Of a stretch of DNA of 32,602 nucleotides, positions 1-7,972 are shown piece by piece; positions within the stretch are counted from its first letter, which is position 1, and every line of letters begins with the position of its first letter. The position numbers and the translations under genes are program-made. Source of the stretch: Candidatus Parcubacteria bacterium (lineage in GTDB: Bacteria > Patescibacteriota > Patescibacteriia > Patescibacteriales > UBA12075). The stretch lies in the NCBI GenBank assembly GCA_023142215.1, contig JAGLJW010000016.1:1-32602 (forward strand). The letters are read 5' to 3'. The notes below the pieces were generated by a model, which was not told the DNA's origin, ran no database searches, and saw nothing but the letters and a program-made list of their open reading frames with translations.

Positions 1-30
1 TTTTAGTGATTGGCGACAGTCCCTTTATAT
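1..30. repeat. Right end of a dispersed hairpin repeat (partial copy)
   Basis: The sequence around 10-30 (ATTGGCGACAGTCCC followed by TTTATAT) resembles the right end of the imperfect hairpin repeat at 11506-11613 (TTTAGCGATAGTCTC then TTATAT) and the right arm of the hairpin at 3987-4059. Only the right part is inside the window, so this is probably a truncated third copy of the same family. The similarity is short and imperfect. Confidence 0.35.
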
Positions 31-92
31 ATTCTATTTTTCATGATATACTAAAAATAAGACTATTATTAATTAAATAAAAATTATTTATT

Positions 93-524
93 ATGCGTAC
101 ATATATTAAGTCTGGTTTAAAATCACTAATATTAATAATTCCTTTTATACTATATCTACTAGTGAGGTTTTTATTCCCACTTTGTCCTGATAATGATTAT
201 ATTAATATTTTAAAAGCTACTGTCCTGTTTTCATGTGTATCTATTGCGTTAACTTTTATAACATCTTTTATTACGCATTCAATAATTAAAAAACGTATTA
301 ATTTAAAAAAATGGCATGAATCTGGAATTAAAAGTTTTAATATCATAGTCCCTATATCGTCTTTACTGGCTCTTTTTGGAGTATTAGTCTTTTTACCGGG
401 AATACTAAACACGCTGTTGCTCATTATATTCTTCTTTTGTATGACGCTATTATTAACTATAATACTTGGCATACCTATTAGTATAATAGTAACCCGAATA
501 TCTTATTTTATAAACCAAAAATAG
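93..524 (+). CDS. Small integral membrane protein, tandem paralogue 1
   Basis: This 143-residue protein has about four hydrophobic segments (roughly residues 9-30, 42-62, 84-106 and 112-135) with short basic loops, so it is predicted to sit in the cytoplasmic membrane. I do not recognise a family. It is clearly paralogous to the next gene: both begin MRTYIKSGLKSLI and share THS(I/M)IKKR, SGIKSFN(I/V)IVPISSL and LGIPISIIV. The 26 bases before both start codons are almost identical, so the duplication included the leader. No Shine-Dalgarno sequence is visible. Divergence is concentrated in the loop between the first two hydrophobic segments and in the third segment. The function is unknown. Confidence 0.75.
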   Translation: MRTYIKSGLKSLILIIPFILYLLVRFLFPLCPDNDYINILKATVLFSCVSIALTFITSFITHSIIKKRINLKKWHESGIKSFNIIVPISSLLALFGVLVFLPGILNTLLLIIFFFCMTLLLTIILGIPISIIVTRISYFINQK

Positions 525-525
525 T

Positions 526-546
526 TTATCTATTATCACCGCTTCC
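526..546 (-). pseudogene. Remnant of the mazG-like 3' end carried by the tandem duplication
   Basis: Read on the minus strand, this stretch encodes GSGDNR and a TAA stop, the same C-terminus as the intact mazG-like gene whose stop lies at 1034. The two stretches (TTTATCTATTATCACC then CTTCCT) differ by one base, and similarity stops abruptly after about position 546. This marks the breakpoint of the duplication that produced the two membrane-protein genes. Confidence 0.6.
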
Positions 547-582
547 TAAAATTTATCATTAATTAAATAAAAATTATTTACT

Positions 583-1032
583 ATGCGTACATATATTAAG
601 TCTGGTTTAAAATCACTAATATTTATAATTCCTTTTATACTATTAATAAGTTTTAATACACTTCATCATGCTGGCTATACTGATATTTTAAAGATTGCCA
701 CCATATTTATGTCCATATCCATTGCATCAGCTTTTATAACATCTTTCATTACACACTCAATGATTAAAAAACGCGTTGAATTAAAAAAGTGGTATAAATC
801 TGGAATTAAAAGTTTTAATGTCATAGTCCCTATATCATCTCTAATATCTATTAGCGCATTCTCAACTACTTACAGAACATTCGGAGCACCTGACTTCTTT
901 GCATCAGTACCTTTAAATATACTAGTTGTTGTTATTCTGTTTTTTTTCTATACACTTTGCTTCACTATAATACTTGGCATACCTATTAGTATAATAGTAA
1001 TCTCAATATCTTATTTTATAAACCGAGAATAA
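583..1032 (+). CDS. Small integral membrane protein, tandem paralogue 2
   Basis: This 149-residue protein is predicted to span the membrane about four times. It is a diverged copy of the protein at 93-524: the N-terminal 13 residues and the C-terminal ILGIPISIIV region are nearly identical, while the first extracytoplasmic loop differs (NTLHHAGYTD here). Its TAA stop lies 1 bp from the stop codon of the convergent mazG-like gene, with no room for a separate terminator. Because the remnant of mazG follows copy 1 as well, this copy probably keeps the ancestral position. No known domain or function is recognised. Confidence 0.75.
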   Translation: MRTYIKSGLKSLIFIIPFILLISFNTLHHAGYTDILKIATIFMSISIASAFITSFITHSMIKKRVELKKWYKSGIKSFNVIVPISSLISISAFSTTYRTFGAPDFFASVPLNILVVVILFFFYTLCFTIILGIPISIIVISISYFINRE

Positions 1033-1033
1033 T

Positions 1034-1363
1034 TTATCTATTATCACCACTTCCTTGAATTGTTCCTCTTTCTAATCGTGAAAATAATTTTTCTAAGTTA
1101 TTGTTTGCAACTTCATCTAAGGAAACATCTAATTCTCTTGCAATTTGAGCAACATACCACAATACATCTCCAAGTTCTTTTCCAATTTCTTTTTTCTTTT
1201 CATCTGTCATTATGCCATTGTCATCACGCATAATTTTTTTTACTTTATTTGCAATTTCACCAGCCTCACCAGTTAAACCAAGAGTGGGGTAGATGATATT
1301 TTTTCCAACATTTGGATACAAAGCTGTTTTTTTAGCTTGTTCTTGATACTCATTTAAAGTCAT
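1034..1363 (-). CDS. MazG-like nucleotide pyrophosphohydrolase
   Basis: This is a 109-residue all-alpha NTP pyrophosphatase of the MazG superfamily; such enzymes hydrolyse (d)NTPs to the monophosphate and pyrophosphate and clean the nucleotide pool. Visible metal-binding motifs are EAGEIANKVKK (about residues 33-43) and ELGDVLWY (about 63-70), the family's EExxE/ExxD helices. The C-terminal RGTIQGSGDNR is typical of a single-domain MazG-like subfamily. The gene begins 4 bp after the YibE/F stop, so it is the third gene of a minus-strand operon. Its 3' end is convergent with the duplicated membrane genes. The substrate is not predictable. Confidence 0.88.
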   Translation of the reverse strand: MTLNEYQEQAKKTALYPNVGKNIIYPTLGLTGEAGEIANKVKKIMRDDNGIMTDEKKKEIGKELGDVLWYVAQIARELDVSLDEVANNNLEKLFSRLERGTIQGSGDNR

Positions 1364-1367
1364 AAGT

Positions 1368-2474
1368 TTATTCTTTATTTTTAATTATCCAATAGACTGC
1401 AATTAGAGTACTAATTGGTACTGTTAAAATTAATCCAATACTACCTGTTAAAGTTCTAACTATTTCTGTTGCAATTACTTCATTGTTGATTATTTGCCCC
1501 CATGTGCCAAAAATGCTTCCACCACTTACAAACAATATCAACAAGGGGAGTGAGACACCGACGTAAGCCAGGAATAAGGTGTTCGTCATTGAGCTAATGT
1601 GTGACACGCCAACTTTATAAGCTTTATGAAAAACTTCTTTTTTAGATTGATCAGAATTAGCTTTAATTATTTGTTCTACTGCAACAACTTGTGAAATTAC
1701 TACATCGTCTAAAATACCCAAAGTACCAATTATCATACCTGCCAATAATAAACCTTTGAAATTAATTACTGTTTCACCAAAACTAACCAAATAAAACATT
1801 TCATCGGAAGCAAGTCCTGATAAACAAACAAGCTCTATAAAAAACCAAGATAAAATAATAGAAATAAATAATCCAATTGATATACTGACAATGGCAATAT
1901 GCGACTTGGTTTTAAATCCTTCTGTAATATAGATTATTGAAAATAAAATTATTATAGATCCAATTAAGGTTGTTAATAATGGACTATGTCCTGATATTAT
2001 TTGTGGGATTAAATATTTTACAATTACTAAAAATGATATAGCCAATGAAAACAAAGAACGTACTCCTTTTAATTTTCCAACTGCTATTACTACTAAAATA
2101 AACAGGATAAACAATAAAGCTAAAAAATCAGAACGTTCGTAATCTGTTATGTAATAATTAGCTTTTCCTAATTCATCAAAACTAGCAACGACGATAACTT
2201 TGTCATTTTCTTTGTAAATATTATTTTTTATTACATCAAAATCTTTAATATTATTAATAACAATTTCTTTTCCAGCTTCATCACCATCAAGAAGTTTTAT
2301 TTTGATTCTTTGCTGTTCAACTTTTTCTTCATCTGGCAATTCTTTCTCAACTTGTTCTAAAATTTCAAGAACTCTGGCAGAAAAAACTTTATCTGCAATA
2401 GCTTCTTTGTCTTGGGCTAAAACCAAAAATGGAATAAATAATAATATTAAGATGAATAATAATATTTTTTTCAT
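1368..2474 (-). CDS. YibE/F-family multi-spanning membrane protein
   Basis: The 368-residue protein starts with a signal peptide (residues 1-20), followed by a ~95-residue extracytoplasmic beta-rich region and seven or eight hydrophobic helices from about residue 115 to the end. The membrane part fits the YibE/F family: LLALLFILFILVVIAVGKLKG, then GTLGILDDVVISQ (around residue 250) and the conserved SHISSMTNTLFLAYVG. The family is usually described as a membrane or transport protein, with no established substrate. The ATG lies 1 bp past the stop of the spermidine-synthase-like gene, so translation is probably coupled. It is the middle gene of a three-gene minus-strand operon. Confidence 0.85.
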   Translation of the reverse strand: MKKILLFILILLFIPFLVLAQDKEAIADKVFSARVLEILEQVEKELPDEEKVEQQRIKIKLLDGDEAGKEIVINNIKDFDVIKNNIYKENDKVIVVASFDELGKANYYITDYERSDFLALLFILFILVVIAVGKLKGVRSLFSLAISFLVIVKYLIPQIISGHSPLLTTLIGSIIILFSIIYITEGFKTKSHIAIVSISIGLFISIILSWFFIELVCLSGLASDEMFYLVSFGETVINFKGLLLAGMIIGTLGILDDVVISQVVAVEQIIKANSDQSKKEVFHKAYKVGVSHISSMTNTLFLAYVGVSLPLLILFVSGGSIFGTWGQIINNEVIATEIVRTLTGSIGLILTVPISTLIAVYWIIKNKE

Positions 2475-2475
2475 A

Positions 2476-3969
2476 CTAATGAATATTTGTTACATATAAA
2501 TCAACAGGTGCATAATCATCTGTTAATATAGGCAAATCATTATCAACTTTTTTAGTCCATAAATGACTTAAGTGCTTATCAAACTCTAAATTTTCACTTT
2601 TAAATTCAGGTTTATTCTCACTCTTTAAAAAAACAACTAGAGAATTTTGTCTTTTAAAACCATCCTCAGGATATTGAACAGGGAAGATATAGGCTTGAGG
2701 AAATTTTGTTTTATAGGTAGCAATTTCAGCACGCATAAATTTTCCTTTATCGCCGTCAATGGCAGAAATAATATTAACAAGCACAACTCCGTCATCACTT
2801 AAATTATTATACAACTTGCTTACCACTTCTTTTGTTGTTAAATGAAATGGCGCAGATAGATTAGAATTAAATGCATCCATAATTATTACATCATAAACTT
2901 CTTTCATTTCATTAATAAAAGTTCTTCCATCTTCGTGATAAATATTTATTCTATCATTTTCTTTGAAATCAAAATATTTTTTTGCAACATTGATTAATTC
3001 TGGATCAATTTCAACCACATCCATTGTTCCTGTTTCACTTCTTCGTAAAAAATCTTGCGGATAGGTATAAGTACCACCACCAATCATTAAAGTTTTTCGA
3101 TAGTTAGGTTTAAAATGTTCTGCTAGTCTGTAAAATCTATAGATATCAAAAACCAAATCATTATTATCATCTGTAAAAATTGCACTTTGTACTCCAAAGG
3201 GATCGGTAATATAGCCACGAATTGGTCTTTTTGTTTCTTTGTCTTTGGTTTCAATAATTCTAATATCATTATAGCTTGTACTAATTTCAATAAAATCTTT
3301 ATTTGTGGTTTTCGCATTAACAAAACTTATGGCTGTTATTAATATTAAAAACGAAACAATTGTAACATGCTTTTTTTCTATTTTTTTATTATTTTGTGTA
3401 TATGCTAATGCTGACGAAACCAAAAGAGAAAGCACAATAAATAATAAAATATTAGAAGAACCAATCATTGGAATTAAAACAAAACCTGCTAAAAATGTTC
3501 CAAATATACTTCCAACAGTTGAAATAGCATACATAGAGCCAATTGTTTCACCTGAGTGTTCAATTTCTTTTAATTTCAATCTAACGGCATAAGGTGAAAC
3601 CATTCCAAATAAAACACTAGCCGGAGCAAATAAGAATATTGTAGCAACAACACCTGCGATACGAATATCTTTAACAAAAAAACTTAAATACTCTAAAAAT
3701 GGATTTTTTATAAGTGCTGTAATGGTAATAAATAGAGCAGCTACAAAAATCATACTAGACAAAGTTAAATAATTTGGTTTTCTGTCAGATAATTTTCCTC
3801 CAATATAATAACCTAAACTTAAGCTACCAAGTATTATTCCAATTAGACTGGTCCAGATAACTAAGGATGTTCCCATGTATGGTGCTAATATTCGTGAACC
3901 AACCAGTTCAAAAATCATAACAACAGCTCCGCTAATAAAAACAATAATTTCCAATAAATATTTTTTCAT
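2476..3969 (-). CDS. Fused membrane domain / spermidine synthase-like protein
   Basis: The first ~215 of 497 residues form six or seven transmembrane helices with an MFS-like loop (GYYIGGKLSDRKP, about residues 54-66). After a short linker, the C-terminal half is a Rossmann-fold aminopropyltransferase/methyltransferase domain: IGGGTYTYPQDFLRR (around 295), the acidic VVEIDPELI strand end, then HEDGRTF and IIMDAFN. This is the arrangement annotated as a fused MFS/spermidine synthase. In true spermidine synthase an active-site Asp lies in a D(L/A)F-like strand; here the region reads MDAFNSN, so catalysis is plausible but polyamine specificity is not shown. It is the first gene of the operon with YibE/F and mazG. 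A long hairpin at 3987-4059 lies just upstream. Confidence 0.82.
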   Translation of the reverse strand: MKKYLLEIIVFISGAVVMIFELVGSRILAPYMGTSLVIWTSLIGIILGSLSLGYYIGGKLSDRKPNYLTLSSMIFVAALFITITALIKNPFLEYLSFFVKDIRIAGVVATIFLFAPASVLFGMVSPYAVRLKLKEIEHSGETIGSMYAISTVGSIFGTFLAGFVLIPMIGSSNILLFIVLSLLVSSALAYTQNNKKIEKKHVTIVSFLILITAISFVNAKTTNKDFIEISTSYNDIRIIETKDKETKRPIRGYITDPFGVQSAIFTDDNNDLVFDIYRFYRLAEHFKPNYRKTLMIGGGTYTYPQDFLRRSETGTMDVVEIDPELINVAKKYFDFKENDRINIYHEDGRTFINEMKEVYDVIIMDAFNSNLSAPFHLTTKEVVSKLYNNLSDDGVVLVNIISAIDGDKGKFMRAEIATYKTKFPQAYIFPVQYPEDGFKRQNSLVVFLKSENKPEFKSENLEFDKHLSHLWTKKVDNDLPILTDDYAPVDLYVTNIH

Positions 3970-3986
3970 AATAACATTTTTTTAAT

Positions 3987-4059
3987 GGGTCTGTCGCCAA
4001 ACTACAGTTTTGGCATAAATTTTCAGATTTCGGTCATACTGTAGTTTGGTGACAAACCC
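3987..4059. repeat. Long imperfect hairpin between two minus-strand genes
   Basis: The arms 3987-4008 and 4038-4059 pair over 22 positions with one mismatch and one G-T pair (core CCAAACTACAGT / ACTGTAGTTTGG). The loop contains CATAAATTTTCAGATTT (4014-4030), which recurs exactly at 11533-11549 inside another hairpin. It lies between the thioredoxin-DsbD-like gene and the fused spermidine-synthase gene. It may terminate or process the transcript, but there is no U-tract, so a small non-autonomous repeat is the better guess. Confidence 0.65.
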
Positions 4060-4068
4060 TAAATAAAT

Positions 4069-5205
4069 TTAAAACATAATCCACTCTGGTTTAAATATTA
4101 AAAGTATTCCTAGAATGAATATAATAATTCCTCCAATTAAGTTTGCATATTTAGTGTATTTTGTATTAATTCCTTTCAATTCTAAGGTTTTCATAGCAAT
4201 AACAAAAATTAACATGTCATCAAGCATGAAAATCAAAATATAAAAAACTAAATAAATATAATATTGCCAGACTGGCAAATTACTAACTGTAAGTATTTGA
4301 GCAAAAACAGCCGGTAATCCTGCAGAACAAACCAATTCAACTAAATTTACGGCAACAGCTAAAATAATAATACCTAATAGTGCCAACCAAAGTTTTTGTT
4401 CTGTAATAATTTTTTGAATTTTACAAAAAATCTTTTTTCTTTTTTCATTACCAGTTACCCTGCAAGATCCGTTTTTGTTATTTAAATAATCATACACATG
4501 ATAAGAACCGCTTGCAACAGCAACAAAACCAATTAGAATACGTACCCAAAAAACGAAACCGATAAATAAAAACAAATTCAACCAAGCAGATAAAAATAAA
4601 AAATACACTGTTCCTGATGAAAAAATAAAAGTCATACCAAGAATCCACATTCGTTTTTTATCTTGCATGCCTAAAAGAAGACTAATTAAAAAAATTAAAA
4701 CCCACATAGCACAAGGATTAAAGCCATCAGTTGCTGCTATTATAAACGTTAAAAAGGGTAAAGAAAAATTTCTAGCATTAATTTCACCAATGAAAGGAAT
4801 ACTAATAAGCACAGGGGAATTATTTTCTTCATTTGATGTATCAAGATATCTTTTAATAATTTCTTCTATTTTTTTTCCTGTTATTTCATCGGATCCATAT
4901 CCAATTACATATTCATCTTCAATAATTAATAAAGGAACTCCAGTTCTTGAAACATTTAATTTTTTGACAAATTGTTTATAAAATTCTTGATTTTCAGAAT
5001 TATGATAAGTTTCAAATTTATTGATAATTATATTAGGATATTTATCTTTTAACTTTAATAAAAAAATTTCCTCTTTAGCACAATGCGGACAACTATCACC
5101 ATAAAAAAAATATAAATTAATTTCAGGTTGATTTGCCTTTACCGGACTAATAAAAATGTATGAAAATAAAAAAATGAAAATAATTAATAAAAATATTTTT
5201 TTCAT
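4069..5205 (-). CDS. Thioredoxin-like domain fused to a DsbD/CcdA-like membrane domain
   Basis: The 378-residue protein has a signal anchor (residues 1-24) and a thioredoxin/glutaredoxin-fold domain with a CPHC active site at Cys39-Cys42 and a cis-proline context TGVPLLII (about 88-95). From about residue 145 it has six or more membrane helices. Two intramembrane cysteines, Cys165 (GFNPCAMW) and Cys293 (ELVCSAGLP), are placed like the paired cysteines of CcdA/DsbD, which pass electrons from cytosolic thioredoxin to extracytoplasmic thiols. The fused extracytoplasmic CPHC domain would be the immediate acceptor. trxB elsewhere in the window could supply the cytosolic reducing power. The direction of electron flow is inferred. 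A long hairpin separates it from the next gene. Confidence 0.8.
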   Translation of the reverse strand: MKKIFLLIIFIFLFSYIFISPVKANQPEINLYFFYGDSCPHCAKEEIFLLKLKDKYPNIIINKFETYHNSENQEFYKQFVKKLNVSRTGVPLLIIEDEYVIGYGSDEITGKKIEEIIKRYLDTSNEENNSPVLISIPFIGEINARNFSLPFLTFIIAATDGFNPCAMWVLIFLISLLLGMQDKKRMWILGMTFIFSSGTVYFLFLSAWLNLFLFIGFVFWVRILIGFVAVASGSYHVYDYLNNKNGSCRVTGNEKRKKIFCKIQKIITEQKLWLALLGIIILAVAVNLVELVCSAGLPAVFAQILTVSNLPVWQYYIYLVFYILIFMLDDMLIFVIAMKTLELKGINTKYTKYANLIGGIIIFILGILLIFKPEWIMF

Positions 5206-5283
5206 AAACTAACTTGTTATTCTTGTAAAAACAAGAATGTATTTTATTTGTAATAATTAATATTATACACTACCAAACAGAAC

Positions 5284-5311
5284 TTGACAAAGATTAGAAA
5301 AAGTATATAAT
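5284..5311 (+). promoter_or_regulatory. Consensus sigma-70-type promoter for the 52-residue gene
   Basis: A perfect -35 TTGACA (5284-5289) is followed after 16 bp by a perfect -10 TATAAT (5306-5311). It is the best vegetative promoter match I saw in the window. Transcription would start near 5318, downstream of the ATG at 5310, which rules out that longer reading of the following gene. Confidence 0.8.
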
Positions 5312-5354
5312 GTATTGCAAGGTCTTTCAAGTCAAAACAAACAAGGAGAAAAAA

Positions 5355-5513
5355 ATGGAAAATCTTTTTTTGGAAATAATAGGTTTTTGTGGCGTATGCA
5401 TATATTTAGTTTCTAATCTAATAGATACTGGAAAAACAGAAGATTTTAGAAAAACTCTTTTGGAAAAGTCAGACAAACAAAATAAATTGCTTAAAAAAAT
5501 TCTTGAAAAATAA
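5355..5513 (+). CDS. 52-residue protein with membrane helix and basic coiled tail
   Basis: I place the start at 5355 because a strong Shine-Dalgarno AAGGAG (5343-5348) sits 6 bp upstream and the promoter's predicted start site (near 5318) excludes the upstream ATG at 5310. The peptide has one hydrophobic helix (residues 3-21, FLEIIGFCGVCIYLVSNLI) and a charged, lysine-rich C-terminal helix ending LLKKILEK. It may be a small membrane-anchored protein; no family is recognised. It forms a complete single-gene unit (promoter, Shine-Dalgarno, ORF, terminator) on the strand opposite to its neighbours. A secreted peptide or type I toxin-like peptide is possible but not shown. Confidence 0.65.
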   Translation: MENLFLEIIGFCGVCIYLVSNLIDTGKTEDFRKTLLEKSDKQNKLLKKILEK

Positions 5514-5526
5514 CATTAATCTTTAC

Positions 5527-5558
5527 ACAAGTCAAAATTATTGGCTTGTCTTTTTTTT
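5527..5558 (+). terminator. Intrinsic terminator of the 52-residue gene
   Basis: The arms ACAAGTC (5527-5533) and GGCTTGT (5543-5549) form a 7-bp stem with one G-U pair. An eight-T tract follows at 5551-5558, 14 bp after the stop codon. Confidence 0.75.
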
Positions 5559-5562
5559 ACAA

Positions 5563-5593
5563 AAATTCCTCCCCGAAAAATGAGGAGGAATTT
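5563..5593. repeat. 10-bp inverted repeat next to the terminator
   Basis: AAATTCCTCC (5563-5572) and GGAGGAATTT (5584-5593) pair perfectly around an 11-nt loop. On the minus strand it would follow the Ig-like gene by 150 bp and could stop read-through, but it lacks a clear U-tract. Confidence 0.5.
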
Positions 5594-5710
5594 AAGTAAA
5601 AAAGGGGCACGCCTGAGTCTGTTTTAATTTTTAATATTTGTTTTAATTAATAATAATTTACATTATTATTGTTGTTTTATATTATTGATTTCGATGATAC
5701 GTCCCAATGA

Positions 5711-5735
5711 ATGATACGCCCCAGCGGGGCGCATC
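5711..5735. repeat. GC-rich REP-like hairpin
   Basis: CGCCCC (5717-5722) and GGGGCG (5726-5731) pair around the loop AGC. The GATACG(T/C)CCC motif occurs twice (5696-5705 and 5714-5722). Such GC-rich DNA is sharply different from the surrounding AT-rich sequence. It lies directly downstream of the Ig-like surface-protein gene and may stabilise its mRNA 3' end. Confidence 0.5.
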
Positions 5736-5743
5736 TACGGGGT

Positions 5744-7201
5744 TTATTTTTTGTTTTCATTGTCTTCTTTTTCATTTTCACTCTCTTTTTCTTTAATCAA
5801 TTCGCGATTCACCCACAATATCCAAGCAATTACTGCTATTAAAAATACTGTGAATATTAGAACGCTCCATGATTTTCCTTGTCCTTGATTGTCTTCTGTC
5901 ACAGCACCTGTTTTTTCAGCTGATGTTGTTGATATTTCTTTGCTTAATATTTCTTCAACATCTTTGTCTTGAATATTATCATTTTCTTTTATTTCTTTGT
6001 CATCAACCTTGTCTGTAATATTGTTTTTAATTTCTTCATCTCGTTCTGAATCATCTTTAATTCTTACCTGTGGAACAATTTCTTTTTTAATTTCTTGCTT
6101 TGGTTCTTCTTTAATTTTGTCCTCTGTTATATCAACATTTTTTTCTTTTTCAACTATTTCAATTTCCTTATCCTCTTTTATATCATAAATATATTCAGCT
6201 ATTTCAGTGTCCTCAATTTTATCACTAACAGCTACTTCGCTAATCATAGGACTTAAGTCACTAGTAACTACAATCTTTGCAAAATTTGACCAAACACTCT
6301 CTTTTCCTCTATCGTCAATAGTTACAACATATACGAAATGATTTCCTGCACTTAAATCAGATTTAATCATATAAACAAAATCAATTGTACCAGATTCATG
6401 ATTTCCTACTTTTATCATTCCATCCATTTTTTGATCTACAAACACTTTAACAAATAATCCATTCTTAACTAATCCTGTTACAAAAGGTCTGGTTTTGTCG
6501 GCTGTATTTGAAACAATGCTTACATTTGAAGCAACAGGAAGATGATGTTCAATATTAAATTTTAAAATATTAGAAATTTTACTTTTTCTGCCATTTTCAT
6601 CTTCGGCTACAACCCAAACCGTATGATTTCCAACTGATAAATTTAAAAATGGTTTATAGGCAAAATTAGCTGTTCCTGAATCATGAGATAAAATTGATGT
6701 TTTTCCATTATACACTCCGTCAACATAAACATGTACTAACGAATTAGTTCTGGTTAAACCTTTAATATATGGTTTTACTTTAGCTATTATAATTTGTTCA
6801 TTAGGAAAAATTAAAGTTGGGGCAGACAGCTCTGGAACAATAATTTCAAAACTTTCACTAAATTCTGACATCAATTCTGTATTAACTTTTTTAGCAATTA
6901 CTTTAATGCTATGACTTCCAACTTCTAAAATTTTATTTAATTTAAAATAATAATTATTAGTTTCAGTACCTTTTGATTGAATTATTGCATTACCTAAAAA
7001 TTTATCATTCTCATAAACTAAAACATCAGAATCTTTTTCCACTAAACCAATTATTAACGGTTGAGTTAAATTTGCTTTTTCAGTATTTACTTCAATAATC
7101 ATCGGAGTTTTCACTGAAGCAGCTTGAGCTAATTTATTTGGTAGAAAAAATAACACTGTTAATACACCCAGAATAAATAAGCTTTTATAAAATCGTTTCA
7201 T
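5744..7201 (-). CDS. Membrane-anchored surface protein with three Ig-like repeats
   Basis: This 485-residue protein has an N-terminal signal peptide (about residues 1-27, cleavage likely after AQA). Three ~95-residue Ig-like beta repeats follow (about 30-125, 128-225 and 226-320); each carries P-x-(I/V)-x-G-L early, (V/Y)V(D/E) in the middle and a (V/A)G(N/S)H element near its end. Residues 330-440 are a low-complexity, Lys/Glu/Asp-rich linker. A membrane helix lies near 444-462, followed by a short charged cytoplasmic tail. It is probably exported and anchored with the Ig repeats outside the cell. In epibiotic bacteria such proteins may contact the host, which is only an inference. It stands alone between a 374-bp gap and a GC-rich hairpin. 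Confidence 0.8.
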   Translation of the reverse strand: MKRFYKSLFILGVLTVLFFLPNKLAQAASVKTPMIIEVNTEKANLTQPLIIGLVEKDSDVLVYENDKFLGNAIIQSKGTETNNYYFKLNKILEVGSHSIKVIAKKVNTELMSEFSESFEIIVPELSAPTLIFPNEQIIIAKVKPYIKGLTRTNSLVHVYVDGVYNGKTSILSHDSGTANFAYKPFLNLSVGNHTVWVVAEDENGRKSKISNILKFNIEHHLPVASNVSIVSNTADKTRPFVTGLVKNGLFVKVFVDQKMDGMIKVGNHESGTIDFVYMIKSDLSAGNHFVYVVTIDDRGKESVWSNFAKIVVTSDLSPMISEVAVSDKIEDTEIAEYIYDIKEDKEIEIVEKEKNVDITEDKIKEEPKQEIKKEIVPQVRIKDDSERDEEIKNNITDKVDDKEIKENDNIQDKDVEEILSKEISTTSAEKTGAVTEDNQGQGKSWSVLIFTVFLIAVIAWILWVNRELIKEKESENEKEDNENKK

Positions 7202-7575
7202 AAAAATTTCTTTCCCTCACTTAATTAGTAATTTATTATTATTTATAATTTTATTTTTTTTAAGAACAGTTTATTTTAGTATTTTTTGTTTATATTTGTA
7301 TTTATATTTGTATTTGTATTTCATAAAAGAACAAACAGATAAAGAAAGATCGATTTATTGTTTTTATACATTAACTTAATAATATATTTTTGACAAGAGC
7401 AAAAAAACAACTATAGAAAAATAACCACTCATAACCTTAAACTGTATCATTTTGTAAGCAATAGCCAGAGAGAGTTCTGAAATTACATAAAAACTAATTC
7501 ATAGCATTAGTGTACGATCGTATCTTAATGCTATGAAAAATAATTTTTATATTAACAAGTTTTTATTAAAATAAC
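7202..7575. other. 374-bp gap: imperfect TTTGTA repeats and a cruciform
   Basis: No ORF or RNA gene is seen here. From about 7283 to 7321 imperfect repeats of TTTGTA/TTTATA occur. A hairpin with a nested palindrome lies at 7498-7537. On the minus strand the gap would contain the promoter of the Ig-like protein gene; I find no convincing consensus. Confidence 0.5.
7498..7537 (-). terminator. Hairpin downstream of yraN, possible terminator
   Basis: TTCATAGCATTA (7498-7509) pairs with TAATGCTATGAA (7526-7537), a perfect 12-bp stem. The loop itself contains the palindrome TACGATCGTA (7513-7522). It begins 38 bp past the yraN stop; on the minus strand it is followed by ATTAGTTTTTA, only a weak U-tract. 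Confidence 0.45.
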
Positions 7576-7971
7576 TTAAAAAATTTCTTTAAAATGTTTA
7601 ATATTGGCTGTTTTATTTATTTTGTTTAAATCAATAGCAATTAAATCTAGTCTTGTTTTTTCTGGATTAATTTTATTCTTGGCAACATACATTGAAATAG
7701 CTCGAATTAAATGTTTCAATTTATTTCCAGTCATTGCATCCTCAGCTTTACTAAAACTATTTTTTAAACGAGTTTTAACTTCTACAAAAACTATTTCATC
7801 TTTATACTGACAAATTAAATCAATTTCTTTGTAACTAACTTTTACATTTTTTTTGAGCAATTTATAACCCTTCTTCCTTAAATAATCTATGGCTAATCTT
7901 TCACCAAAAACACCAACTTTTTGTTTGTAATTTAAATTATCATAATTAATTTCATTTTTCTTAAAAAACAT
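7576..7971 (-). CDS. yraN: YraN / UPF0102 family endonuclease-fold protein
   Basis: The 131-residue protein matches UPF0102 in length and motifs. It has GERLAIDYLRKKGY (residues 23-36), KEIDLICQ (48-55) and VFVEVKTR (61-68). The last two form the restriction-endonuclease-like core with acidic residues Asp51 and Glu64 plus Lys66. The family is nearly universal in bacteria, often sits beside rnhB, and is thought to act on DNA, but its role is not established. rnhB is three genes upstream here, fitting that association. The gene begins 1 bp past the stop of the small membrane-protein gene, so they are probably cotranscribed. Confidence 0.88.
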   Translation of the reverse strand: MFFKKNEINYDNLNYKQKVGVFGERLAIDYLRKKGYKLLKKNVKVSYKEIDLICQYKDEIVFVEVKTRLKNSFSKAEDAMTGNKLKHLIRAISMYVAKNKINPEKTRLDLIAIDLNKINKTANIKHFKEIF

Positions 7972-7972
7972 T

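Noticed and set aside
5310..5354. Upstream ATG at 5310 giving a 67-residue version of the small protein
   Set aside because: It lies inside the -10 element and before the likely transcription start. The ATG at 5355 has a strong Shine-Dalgarno sequence.
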